From Microbacterium ginsengisoli (GTDB lineage: Bacteria > Actinomycetota > Actinomycetes > Actinomycetales > Microbacteriaceae), in contig NZ_JYIY01000066.1 in NCBI RefSeq assembly GCF_000956535.1, forward strand, positions 1 through 64,000: 64,000 nucleotides of DNA, read 5' to 3'. The notes under the pieces were generated by a model. That model was given only the letters and a program-made list of their open reading frames with translations, was not told the origin of the DNA and searched no databases. The first letter of the stretch is position 1, and every line of letters starts with the position of its first letter. Shown piece after piece: positions 36,916 to 44,997 of the stretch. The translations under genes were made by a program, and so were the position numbers.

Positions 36916-37080
36916 CGTGAGTATTCGCTCTTCTGAGGGCCACTGATGTTGCGGTTTGGGGCCACTTGCTCTTGGCCGTGATCGCGTCGGTGGGGGCCAG
37001 TCGATATTCGGGTTGAGGGCCACTGTTCTTAGGCTCCTTCTGCCGTGCGGACCTATCGCGCGGCAGAAGGAGTGATTCGG

Positions 37081-38646
37081 ATGGTACGCAAGATCAAGGC
37101 GAAGCTGGTGCTGAGGCTTCGTGCGGAGGGGTTCACGGGGCGGCAGATCGCGGCGCAGGGCATGTCCCGGACGAGCGTGGCCGCGGTCATCGAAGCCGCC
37201 GACAGGGAGGGCATCGGCTGGGACGACGTCGCGGAGCTCGAGGAAGCCGATGTGTATGCGCGGTTGTTCCCGGGTCGTGGTGAGCATGAGAGCGTGCATG
37301 CGCAGCCGGACTGGGACGGGGTGCATCGGGAGCTCGCGCGGGTCGGGGTGACGCTCAAGCTGCTGCACGGCGAGTATGTCGACGCCTGCCGTGCGGCGGG
37401 ATCGACGGCGATGGGCTATGACCGGTTCTGCAAGACCTACCAGCGGCATGTCCTGATCGCTGGGGCTGCGTCGCGGGTTGGGCACAAGGCCGCACAGAGC
37501 GTCGAGGTCGACTGGTCGGGCAAGACGATGCAGCTGACCGACCCGGCCACCGGGCAGCGGACGCGGGTGTTCTTGTTCGTCGGGACGCTGCCGTTCTCGA
37601 GGTACGCGTTCGTCGAGCCGACGCTGGACATGCGGCAGGACTCCTGGCTGCGCGCGCATGTGTCGATGTTCGACTGGTTCTCCGGCAGTGTCCCGCGGGT
37701 CGTTCCGGACAATTTGAAGACCGGGGTCATCAGTCATCCCGCGGAGGGTGAGGTGGTGCTCAACGACGCGTATCGGGAGCTCGCGGCGCACTACTGCCCG
37801 GCGGTGCTCCCGGGGCGGGTGAAGAAGCCGAAGGACAAGGCGAGCGTCGAGGGCACCGTCGGGAACATCGCGACCTGGGTGATCGCGTCGCTCCGCGACC
37901 GTCAGTTCGCGAGCCTGCCGGAGCTGCGGGCGGCAGTCTATGAGCGCGTTGCCGCTTACAACGCGGAGCCGTTCCAGAAGCGACAGGGCTCCCGTCTGGG
38001 CGTGTTCGAGGCGGAGGAGAAGCCGCTGCTGCGGCCGCTGCCCGCCGTGCCGTTCGAGATCAGCCGGTGGGCCTACGGCCGTCGGGTGCAGAAGAACGGG
38101 CACGTCGTGTTCGAGCGCAACTTCTACTCCGTCCCCTACCCTCACATCGGCCGCAGCGTCGACCTGAGAGTCACCGACAGCACGCTCGAGGTGTTCGCCG
38201 GCGACCAGCGGCTGACCAGTCACCTCCTCGCCCCTGTCGGGGTGGTCAACGCGTATCGCACCCACGACGCGGACCTGCCCGACGGTCTCCGCTACCGGCA
38301 ATGGGACGCCGAGCGGGTCAGGGAGTGGGCGGGGCGGATCGGGGAGGACACCACGACGGTCGTGAATCGGATCTTCGAGTCCGTCCCGGTCGACGAGCAG
38401 GGTCTGGACGCCGCGCTGGCGGTGCTGCGGATGACCCGCCGCTACTCCGCGGCCCGGGTCGAAGCCGCCGCCGGCATCGCGCTGGCCTCCCGAGTGAGAT
38501 CGCCCCGCTACGCGCACCTGCGACCCATCCTGGAGACGAACCAAGACGATCCTGGTGGCCGCGACGTCTGGTCGACGCCGGCGACGGCGAGCGAGCCGGC
38601 GGGATATGTCCGCGGCGCGGACTACTACGCGGGAGGGGTCCGATGA
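37081..38646 (+). CDS. istA: IS21-family transposase IstA
   Basis: A 521-residue DDE transposase. An N-terminal HTH (RLRAEGFTGRQIAAQGMSRTSVAAVI) binds the ends. The catalytic core starts with VEVDWSGKTMQL (first Asp), the second Asp is in VVPDNLKTGV and the Glu in KASVEGTVGNI. A C-terminal Mu-transposase-like domain follows (VVFERNFYSVPYPHIGR). The stop overlaps istB as ATGA. A large leftward open frame on the opposite strand is a codon-bias shadow. Confidence 0.93.
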   Translation: MVRKIKAKLVLRLRAEGFTGRQIAAQGMSRTSVAAVIEAADREGIGWDDVAELEEADVYARLFPGRGEHESVHAQPDWDGVHRELARVGVTLKLLHGEYVDACRAAGSTAMGYDRFCKTYQRHVLIAGAASRVGHKAAQSVEVDWSGKTMQLTDPATGQRTRVFLFVGTLPFSRYAFVEPTLDMRQDSWLRAHVSMFDWFSGSVPRVVPDNLKTGVISHPAEGEVVLNDAYRELAAHYCPAVLPGRVKKPKDKASVEGTVGNIATWVIASLRDRQFASLPELRAAVYERVAAYNAEPFQKRQGSRLGVFEAEEKPLLRPLPAVPFEISRWAYGRRVQKNGHVVFERNFYSVPYPHIGRSVDLRVTDSTLEVFAGDQRLTSHLLAPVGVVNAYRTHDADLPDGLRYRQWDAERVREWAGRIGEDTTTVVNRIFESVPVDEQGLDAALAVLRMTRRYSAARVEAAAGIALASRVRSPRYAHLRPILETNQDDPGGRDVWSTPATASEPAGYVRGADYYAGGVR

Positions 38647-39389
38647 GCCGGCTCGACTCGGAGACGAAGCGGAAGCTGCGGGAGATGGGGGTCACGTCGC
38701 TGGTCGACGCGCTCGAGGTCCAGGACGACACCCTCACCCTCGGGATGGTGTTCGAAGAGCGCGTCAAACTCGCCGTCGACGACGCCCACGCGACGTTCAC
38801 CCACTCCAAGGTCGAGGGGCTGATCCGCCGGGCAGGGCTGCGCTACCCGAACGCGGACCTGCGCCGCCTCGACCTGCTCGAGCAGCGCGGCCTGGACCGG
38901 GGCGTGATCGCGCAACTCGGCACCTGCCATTTCATCACCCGGCAGCAGAACGTCGTGTTCCAAGGGTTCACCGGCTCCGGGAAGTCCTACCTCGGCTCGG
39001 CGCTGGCCAAGCAGGCGTGTCAGCACCGCTACCGGGCGCACTACATCCGCATGCCCGACCTCGAAGAGGCCTGGGCCGCGGCACGAGACCGGCCAGGCGG
39101 GAAGGAGAAGTGGCTCCGCAAATACGCCGCGTTCATCCTCCTCGTGATCGACGAATGGCTCCTCGACAGTCCCGACGACAGCGTCCGCGGCATGCTGCTC
39201 GAGCTCCTCGAACGCCGCTACGACTCCACGTCGACGGTGTTCTGCACCCAGTACGCGAAGAAGGACTGGCACCAACGCCTCGGCGGCGGGGTCCACGCCG
39301 ACGCGATCATGGACCGCATCGTCCACAACACCCTCTGGATCAACACCGGCAGCACCAACATGCGCGAACACACCGCGACCGCCAGCTGA
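38643..39389 (+). CDS. istB: IS21-family helper ATPase IstB
   Basis: A 248-residue AAA+ ATPase related to DnaC. Walker A is GFTGSGKSYLGSALA and Walker B is FILLVIDEWLLD. CTQYAKKDWHQRLGG and DAIMDRIVHNT are standard IstB segments. It assists IstA in transposition. Complete length and intact motifs suggest the element is active or recently active. Confidence 0.93.
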   Translation: MSRLDSETKRKLREMGVTSLVDALEVQDDTLTLGMVFEERVKLAVDDAHATFTHSKVEGLIRRAGLRYPNADLRRLDLLEQRGLDRGVIAQLGTCHFITRQQNVVFQGFTGSGKSYLGSALAKQACQHRYRAHYIRMPDLEEAWAAARDRPGGKEKWLRKYAAFILLVIDEWLLDSPDDSVRGMLLELLERRYDSTSTVFCTQYAKKDWHQRLGGGVHADAIMDRIVHNTLWINTGSTNMREHTATAS

Positions 39390-39516
39390 CCCACGAGCCG
39401 GTGAGCGTCGCGTCCGCCATAGTGGCGCTCACCGGCGATTCCGAGTGGCCTCGAACCCCAATATCGAGTGGCCCTGAACCCCAATACTCAGTGGCCCTCA
39501 AGCCTCCAAATACTCA

Positions 39517-39690
39517 CCCTGCGCGCGCTCATTGCTGCCGATCCCGGAGGCCCGAACACCGAGCGGTGGATGACCGACCTGGTCTACAACTGCGCATATG
39601 ACGCGTGGGCCGTCGCACAGGACAGCATTCATGCCCGCTGGCAGGAGCTGACTGACCCGAACACCTGCAACCCGATGCGCCCATGTCGTT
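39517..39690 (+). pseudogene. Downstream part of the ORF interrupted by IS21
   Basis: Joined across the IS, the frame reads GPVVRADTLRALIAADPGGP and then ERWMTDLVYNCAYDAWAVAQ and HARWQELTDP. Composition is protein-like (Trp, Tyr, Asn), unlike shadow frames. It then runs into a transposase remnant, so the original gene is truncated at both ends. I do not recognise the family. Confidence 0.45.
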
Positions 39691-39717
39691 CCGCGACGCG
39701 GGTGATGCAGGTTCGCG

Positions 39718-40235
39718 ATGATGGGTCGCGGGATCTTCTGGATGTGTCTTCGTTCGCGGGGGCATCTGTTGCCGGTGTGGAGCGTGTTCGCGTTCCTCGC
39801 CGAGCACCGTCACCAGTTGTTCCCGGATGACATGTTCGCGGACTTGATCCCGTCGGGGCGGGGGCGTCCATCGCTGCCGGGTGATGTTGCCACGAGCGTG
39901 CTGCTGGTCTCCGCGCTGGTCGGTGACGCGATCGCTATGCTGGGCGTGCTGGAGGTCGAGGCGCTCACTGCTGCCGAAGGCAAGCCGGCGAACGCGATCG
40001 CGTTGCTGGCCCTGGTTGCCGGTTAGGACGTGGAGCCCGCGGACGGGTCGGACGGCACCGACGGGCGGTGGAAGGTCGCCCAGAAGGTCACTGCGGACCG
40101 GGTGATCTCCACCGTCGACCCCCACACGCGGCACGCGGACAAGACCGTCGAGCACCGCCGGGACGGATTCAAAGCGCACGTCGTCATCGAGCCCGAGGCC
40201 GGTCACCGCAGTCGCGGTGACCGGCCTAGAAGAGT
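39718..40235 (+). pseudogene. Remnant of an IS1182-like (DDE) transposase
   Basis: The frame encodes FAFLAEHRHQLFPDDMFADL and SGRGRPSLPGDV, the start of an IS1182-like transposase. It then jumps to ALTAAEGKPANAIALLALVAG, a TAG stop in frame at about 40024, and DVEPADGSDGTDGRWKVAQK followed by VISTVDPHTRHADKT. A large central part is missing and an in-frame stop is present. It ends near 40200. Confidence 0.8.
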
Positions 40236-40417
40236 AGCCCGTGCTTTCGTCCGGAATGCATCGAGAGGTCGACGCTAGTCGACCCGTTCGGCAGCCCGTC
40301 GGAGCCGATGAGGTCAACACCGTGTTCCTTCGATTGCTTCAGAAGCTGCTCCGCAAGCTGCTGCTCGTTGATGATCTCTCCCGTCACAGGATCAATCATT
40401 CCTATGACATCCGTCAT
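40226..40417 (-). pseudogene. Remnant of an IS256-family transposase N-terminus
   Basis: The 63-codon frame begins MTDVIGMIDPVTGEIINEQQ and LAEQLLKQSKEHGVDLIG, which follows the N-terminus of actinobacterial IS256 transposases. It then loses homology after about 45 residues at the junction with the IS1182-like scrap. Only this stub remains. Confidence 0.75.
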
Positions 40418-40479
40418 CGCCTTTCCTCTCGGTCAGGACACCAGATCCACCGTGATCAGGCAGTCCCGACGAGGTGTGA

Positions 40480-41427
40480 TCAGCGGCCGGTCGGGCGTGC
40501 CGTGGTCACGCCGAAGCCGGCGATGTACTCTTTGATCGGCTTGTAGAACGAGTACCCCACGCTGTAATCACCAGACGCGGCGAGTGCCTCGTACCCGGCA
40601 ATCCAGGTGCGCACCTCGTGTGAGCTGTTCCCGGCTATCTCCGTCATCCAGTCGGATGTCCAGGCGTCCAGTGGGCTCAGGTCACCGGAGGCGAGGATGG
40701 CCATCAGTTCCTGGTCCCATTCGGGGGCGAGTTCCATGATCTCGGCCTCGCCGAGTACAAACGCCTTCGCGGTGTTGATGACGCGTTGCTGCCGGGCGTC
40801 GCGCGCCTCGGGGGTGAGGTGGCGGCCTCCGCCGAGGAGCGCTTGACGCTGATCGGGTGTGGCGGTGGCGATGCGGGGAACAGGAGGGTCGTGGGAGAGT
40901 CCGCCGGAGGAGATGAAGAGCACCCGCTCGTCGCGGTCGCGGAAAAACTCGCCGATCGCCCGGCCGAGCTCGCGGATGCTGCGCAGGGGGACGAATGGGG
41001 GGGCGACGGAGTTGATGAACACTGGGATGACGGGTTTCGCGGTGATATCGCCGTAGATGACTTCCATCGGCTGCACGGCGCCGTGGTCGACCTCCATTCG
41101 CAGCGAGATCGCCGAGCCGACGCCTTGACTCAGAACGTACTCGGCCATCTCTTTTGCGAGGTCGGCCGGCACGTCGAGAAGTCCGGCTTGGCTGCCGTAA
41201 TCACCGATCGACTCGGCCGCGTAGCCGATGCAGAACGGCGGCATCAGCTCGTAGAAGAAGCCGTTGTAGTGATCAGGGGCGAAGTTCACGATCACGTCGG
41301 GGTTGAAGTCGCTGACGAACTGACAGACCGCCGCGAAGGCAGCATCGACTTCTTCCTTGACGTCGGCGGGAGGGTCGACGTAGTCCAACAGAGGACTGTG
41401 CGACATCGTCACGAGTGCTACCGGCAT
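40480..41427 (-). CDS. mhpB: MhpB-like extradiol ring-cleavage dioxygenase
   Basis: A 315-residue class III extradiol dioxygenase (LigB superfamily) very like 2,3-dihydroxyphenylpropionate 1,2-dioxygenase. The metal-ligand His residues are in MSHSPLLDY near the start and FAPDHYNGFFYE. MEVDHGAVQPME and FISSGGLSHDPPVPRI carry the catalytic His and conserved region. It opens a catechol ring between or beside the hydroxyls using Fe(II) and oxygen. The gene looks intact, but the hydrolase that should follow in the pathway is truncated immediately upstream on the same strand. Confidence 0.9.
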   Translation of the reverse strand: MPVALVTMSHSPLLDYVDPPADVKEEVDAAFAAVCQFVSDFNPDVIVNFAPDHYNGFFYELMPPFCIGYAAESIGDYGSQAGLLDVPADLAKEMAEYVLSQGVGSAISLRMEVDHGAVQPMEVIYGDITAKPVIPVFINSVAPPFVPLRSIRELGRAIGEFFRDRDERVLFISSGGLSHDPPVPRIATATPDQRQALLGGGRHLTPEARDARQQRVINTAKAFVLGEAEIMELAPEWDQELMAILASGDLSPLDAWTSDWMTEIAGNSSHEVRTWIAGYEALAASGDYSVGYSFYKPIKEYIAGFGVTTARPTGR

Positions 41428-41478
41428 GATCTGCTCCTTTGCGTGTGCGAGGGGTCGGCCCCTGCGCGACGTTACGGG

Positions 41479-41716
41479 TTAGGCGACTCCGCGTGCGCGG
41501 AGGTATTCGGTGATGAGCCGGTTGAACTCGGTGGCCCGCTCGACCTGGGACCAGTGTCCGCACTGGCTGAAGACGTGCGCATCCGCGTTCGGGATCACGT
41601 TCAGCAGCTCCCATGTGCGGGATACCGGGATGACGACATCCTGGGTCCCGTGGATGAGCAGCACCGGCAGGTCGAGCTTCGCGAGGACCTCGAGGTCCAG
41701 CGGCAACTGGGAACGA
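41479..41716 (-). pseudogene. C-terminal fragment of an MhpC-like hydrolase
   Basis: The last 78 or so codons of an alpha/beta hydrolase remain: LAKLDLPVLLIHGTQDVVIP with the catalytic Asp region, SQCGHWSQVERATEFNRLI with the catalytic His, and the usual end. The N-terminal two thirds, including the nucleophile Ser, are gone. The break is at 41717, where a piece of a GAF-regulator gene begins in the opposite orientation. Confidence 0.82.
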
Positions 41717-41952
41717 TCGCAGCGGGTCATCGGCTCGCTCGCCCTCGCCTCTCCAGTCGGGGCATCCCATCCCGCGATGCTCGCGATCGCGAAGCAGGCC
41801 GCTCGTGACCTCCAGGACGCGCTCCTGAACACCGCACCGCTGGAGTTGCAGGCGCTGCTGGCCCGGTTCGCGGACGGCACCGCCCGCCACCGCGTGCTTG
41901 CCATCAGTCGAGGAGGCGTGCTCGCCTCGACGGGCGCGTTGCCGATGCTCTC
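41717..41952 (+). pseudogene. 236-bp fragment of a GAF/Fis regulator gene
   Basis: This stretch aligns without gaps to the reverse complement of 26978-27213, inside the GAF-regulator gene, with 8 mismatches in 236 bp. Only one mismatch changes the protein (Gly to Ser); the others are silent. The encoded part is RVIGSLALASPVGASHPAML through LASTGALPML. It has no start or stop of its own and is fused to unrelated DNA on both sides. Confidence 0.9.
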
Positions 41953-42038
41953 TCATCGGCTTCCAGGCCTCCACGGGTGAGTTCGTGGACGTCGACGAGG
42001 ATCTCGCCGACAGCATCCGACAGCTGACCCGCGGATGA
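41953..42038 (+). pseudogene. 3' end of an unknown gene coupled to the Mom-like gene
   Basis: The frame LIGFQASTGEFVDVDEDLAD and IRQLTRG ends in a TGA that overlaps the ATG of the Mom-like gene as ATGA. Such coupling suggests an original operon partner whose 5' part was replaced by the regulator fragment. Family not recognised. Confidence 0.5.
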
Positions 42039-42943
42039 CGAGCTCCACACTCACGCCGGCGTCCACCGCTTGCCAGCGGTGGACGCTCGGCCGCTCATCC
42101 TGGCGGCGGGTCTCCGAAGGCGGCTTCGATGCCCGCAGGTTCCACGTCGATCAGATCCCCGAGGCCCAGGCCAGAGCGTTCGTCTGCACGCATCACTACG
42201 CGGCCTCATACCCCGCAGCGCGTTTCGCCTGGGGGCTGTTCACCGATGACCCTCGGCTCATCGTCGACGGAGTTGGTCTCGTCGGCGTCGCCGTCCTGTC
42301 GGTGCCCATGAGTGCAGCAGTGCTGACGAACGTCTTCCCCGAGCTCGACCCGTTCACCGAATCGCTCGAGCTCGGCCGCTTCGTGCTCGTCGACGCTGTG
42401 CCGGCCAATGCCGAGTCATGGTTCCTCGGCCAGGTCTGGAGGCAAGCGGCAGCGGCCGGCATCCGTGGCGTCGTCTCTTTCGCCGACCCGATGCCGCGAC
42501 AGAGAACGGTCACCGACGTCGACGAGCTCGGGCAGCTGAGCACGCGCACCGAGACAATCACGCCCGGCCATGTCGGAGTGATCTATCAGGCCACCAACGC
42601 GATCGCGCTCGGCCGGTCGACGGCACGGACGCTGAACTACGTCCCCTCGGCCGGCATCGTCCTCTCGGAGCGCACATTGTCGAAGATCCGCACCGGCGAA
42701 CAAGGCGCCGATGCCGGAGAGCGGCACCTGATCGCTCTCGGTGCGCGCGCCAGACGTGCGGGTGAGGAGCCGCGGTCGTGGCTGCGCGACGCGCTCGAGG
42801 AGATCGGCGTGCGCAAGATCCGCCACCCCGGCAATCACCGCTACGCCTGGCCCCTCGGCAGTGTCCGGCAGCGCAGCCGCCAAGCGATCGCGCTCGAGCG
42901 GACCCCATACCCCAAAGCCGCGACACAGCTGCTCACTCTCTGA
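42035..42943 (+). CDS. Mom-like adenine modification protein
   Basis: A 302-residue protein resembling the Mom family. Mom of phage Mu turns adenine into N6-methylcarbamoyl-adenine and so shields DNA from restriction. The motif ARAFVCTHHYAASYPAARFAWGLF and the following acetyltransferase-like core (GVAVLSVPMS, LELGRFVLVDAVPANAESWF, GVVSFADPMPR) match what I recall of actinobacterial Mom-like proteins, which have a GNAT-like fold. They are typical of plasmids and phages. A separate GNAT gene follows 71 bp downstream. No restriction partner is seen. Confidence 0.72.
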   Translation: MTSSTLTPASTACQRWTLGRSSWRRVSEGGFDARRFHVDQIPEAQARAFVCTHHYAASYPAARFAWGLFTDDPRLIVDGVGLVGVAVLSVPMSAAVLTNVFPELDPFTESLELGRFVLVDAVPANAESWFLGQVWRQAAAAGIRGVVSFADPMPRQRTVTDVDELGQLSTRTETITPGHVGVIYQATNAIALGRSTARTLNYVPSAGIVLSERTLSKIRTGEQGADAGERHLIALGARARRAGEEPRSWLRDALEEIGVRKIRHPGNHRYAWPLGSVRQRSRQAIALERTPYPKAATQLLTL

Positions 42944-43014
42944 GTGCGCGATGCTGGCCACCGACACCACGACACGAGGACAGACCTCGAGCGATCGACG
43001 AAAGGAACCACACG

Positions 43015-43551
43015 ATGCCCCAGCTGCTGAGGAAGGGATGGCCCGAGAGCCGCGTGCGAGACAGATACCTCGAGCACGCGCAGGCAGCCGTCGCCGCCGG
43101 CCTCGAGTTCCGCGCTTTCGCAGCGGAGGCTCGCCCAGAGATCGAGCAGCTGCTGAACGGAAGGATCACCAGTGACAACCCCTTCACCCTGGCGGCCGCG
43201 GCAGGCGGCATCAAGGCCACGCTGAACGGAGAGCTCGCCGGCGTCGTCGTGCTCGAAGGAATCGAAGTCCCCGGCGACGGAATCGCCGTCCGAGTGACCG
43301 CGCTCGCCGTGACCCCGACCTGGGAGGGCCGCGGCCTGGGAACCGTCCTGCTCGGGATGGTGCCCGGCTTCGCCACCGGGATCAAGTTCATCTACGGCGG
43401 GTGCGCTGCCGACGCTGCAGCGTTCTACCAGCGCGGCGGCTATGACGTGCTGCAGGCCGGAGAATCGCTCCCCTTCAACCTCGGCGACGGACTCAACCTC
43501 AAATCGTCCAACAGGCACTACCCCTGTTGGTTCATCCGCACCCTCCGGTGA
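43015..43551 (+). CDS. GNAT family N-acetyltransferase
   Basis: A 178-residue acetyltransferase-like protein. The acetyl-CoA-binding region is VTALAVTPTWEGRGLGTVLLGMVPGFA near residues 93-120, with the R/Q-x-x-G-x-G/A pattern represented by EGRGLG. A late YQRGGYDVL segment is typical of GNATs. The substrate is unknown. It starts after an AAAGGA ribosome-binding site and follows the Mom-like gene, a pairing that suggests plasmid or phage origin. Confidence 0.75.
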   Translation: MPQLLRKGWPESRVRDRYLEHAQAAVAAGLEFRAFAAEARPEIEQLLNGRITSDNPFTLAAAAGGIKATLNGELAGVVVLEGIEVPGDGIAVRVTALAVTPTWEGRGLGTVLLGMVPGFATGIKFIYGGCAADAAAFYQRGGYDVLQAGESLPFNLGDGLNLKSSNRHYPCWFIRTLR

Positions 43552-43610
43552 CATTCCGGGCAGGCATCCCCTGTTCGATGCTCGCCCGAGATCCCCAATC
43601 TGAGATCCGT

Positions 43611-43704
43611 GTAGGTTCTCGCTCGAGATGGCGGAGGATGCCGGGATTCCACGTTATTTGGCAGCGGTTTCGGGGGCAGGATTCCACGCGAAATGGCGGA
43701 TTCC
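43611..43704 (-). repeat. Dispersed repeat copy C
   Basis: About 94 bp homologous to 15630-15724 (copy D) and sharing shorter blocks with the reverse complement of copies A and B. It sits at the boundary between the Mom/GNAT plasmid-like piece and the PucR operon, so it marks a module junction. Confidence 0.75.
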
Positions 43705-43722
43705 CCGCGACGTCGGTTCCGG

Positions 43723-44997
43723 CTACAGCGGTCGAGGAGGCGTTCCCGCTCCGAATGCGTCGTAGAGGCGAAGCGCCATCGACATCTCGAGGGCGTCGCG
43801 CGGTTGCTGGTTCGGATTCGCGGAGGCGACGCGGCGGCGGACGGTGTTGCGGTGGATGCCGAGATCGCTGGCCGTCTGCGTGATGTTGGAGCCGGCGGCG
43901 TAGTAAGCGCGGAACGTGGCCCGTAGGGTGTGGGCGTGCTCGTCCGTGCGCGCGAGGGGGCCCAGCACGCTGCGCACCCAGCGTTGCGTGGCGGGTAGGT
44001 CACGAGCGAACATCGCGAGCAGTGAGACGGCCGGCTCCGTGTACCCCACGACCGTTCGCCCTTGATGCTGCAAGGAGACGAGCGCGACCATTCGCGCGTC
44101 CAACGCCTGCGCGTGCGACGTGCGGAACCCTTCGACGCCGACGCCGACATCGCCGAGCGAGACGCGGAGTTCGCCGTCGACGTCGATCTCGGCGTCGACG
44201 TCGGCGGCGGACGGTGCAACTCCGGGCGCGGTGGGCACCCACACCCATGTCGTCGACGAATCCTCCGCGACGATGAGGGGAGGCCGGGGGGCGCGCCAGC
44301 GTGTCGCCAACCGTTGTGCCAGTGATCTGACGGCCGCCGCCGTGCTCCCCGCGGCCTCTTCGCTCCAGACCACGAGCGCGACGAACGGAGCCGAGCCGAG
44401 CGAGAACCCCGTGTCGGATTCGAATCTTGCGGGGTCGCGGCTCTCTCCACGAAGGAGGCGGTCGACGGTGTTCGCGAGAACGGCGCCCCGGCCGCCGTTC
44501 CAGCGGCGTCGTTCGAGCTCGTGTACTTCCGAGACGTACTGGAGGATCCAGTCGATGTAGCGGTGGACGACATCTGCAACAGCGCGGACCAGCTCGATCC
44601 GCTCTTCCTCCCGCACCGCCATCCCCTCGACGGCATCGATCCCCAGTCGCAGGAACATGCTCTGCCCGAGGTAATACGCGCGAGTCAGTGCACTGATCGG
44701 CACGTCGCGCTGTGCGAGACGCTGCGCGTACTCGACCGCAGCGGTGGTGGGCTGCAGGTTCGACAGTGCGATGTCGTTCGCGAGGATGTGGCAGATCGTG
44801 GCGACGTTTCCTTCGACGCTCGCGCGCAGCATTTCGATCATCTGCGGGTCCGGGCGCAACTCACGGATGCTCTCCGCGAGGAGATCGGTCATCTCGTCGA
44901 CGATCTCGGTGAGACGGGTGTCGAGCGCCCGCGCCACGTCGACGAGCAGCCGACGCTTGGCTGCAGGCTCAAGGGGCGAGGCGGTGTCGACGCTCAC
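43723..44997 (-). CDS. PucR family transcriptional regulator
   Basis: A 424-residue regulator with a helical N-terminal sensory region, a GGDEF-like/PucR middle domain and a C-terminal PucR HTH (AYYAAGSNITQTASDLGIHRNTVRRRV). The GTG start at 44997 overlaps the stop of the upstream oxidoreductase gene as GTGA. A longer in-frame ATG lies inside that gene. It is the last gene of a leftward run starting with two SDRs. It likely controls that run through the palindromes near 49.88 and 51.57 kb. Confidence 0.87.
   Translation of the reverse strand: MSVDTASPLEPAAKRRLLVDVARALDTRLTEIVDEMTDLLAESIRELRPDPQMIEMLRASVEGNVATICHILANDIALSNLQPTTAAVEYAQRLAQRDVPISALTRAYYLGQSMFLRLGIDAVEGMAVREEERIELVRAVADVVHRYIDWILQYVSEVHELERRRWNGGRGAVLANTVDRLLRGESRDPARFESDTGFSLGSAPFVALVVWSEEAAGSTAAAVRSLAQRLATRWRAPRPPLIVAEDSSTTWVWVPTAPGVAPSAADVDAEIDVDGELRVSLGDVGVGVEGFRTSHAQALDARMVALVSLQHQGRTVVGYTEPAVSLLAMFARDLPATQRWVRSVLGPLARTDEHAHTLRATFRAYYAAGSNITQTASDLGIHRNTVRRRVASANPNQQPRDALEMSMALRLYDAFGAGTPPRPL

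Larger units (their letters stand above)
36916..39516 (+). mobile_element. Intact IS21-family insertion sequence
   Basis: The 2601-bp element has TGAGTATT at its left tip and AATACTCA at its right tip. Inside these, longer terminal repeats share TGAGGGCCACTGA (left 36932 onward, right ending at 39500), with further GGGGCCACT/AGGGCCACT sub-repeats as usual for IS21. It is flanked by a perfect 7-bp direct repeat CCCTGCG at 36909-36915 and 39517-39523. Both istA and istB frames are complete. Confidence 0.9.

Noticed and set aside
36799..38544. 581-codon leftward frame opposite istA
   Set aside because: It mirrors the IstA transposase, which has the DDE motifs; the leftward translation is low-complexity and domain-free.
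41717..41952. A functional small regulator gene
   Set aside because: It is an internal slice of a GAF/Fis regulator without start, HTH or stop of its own.
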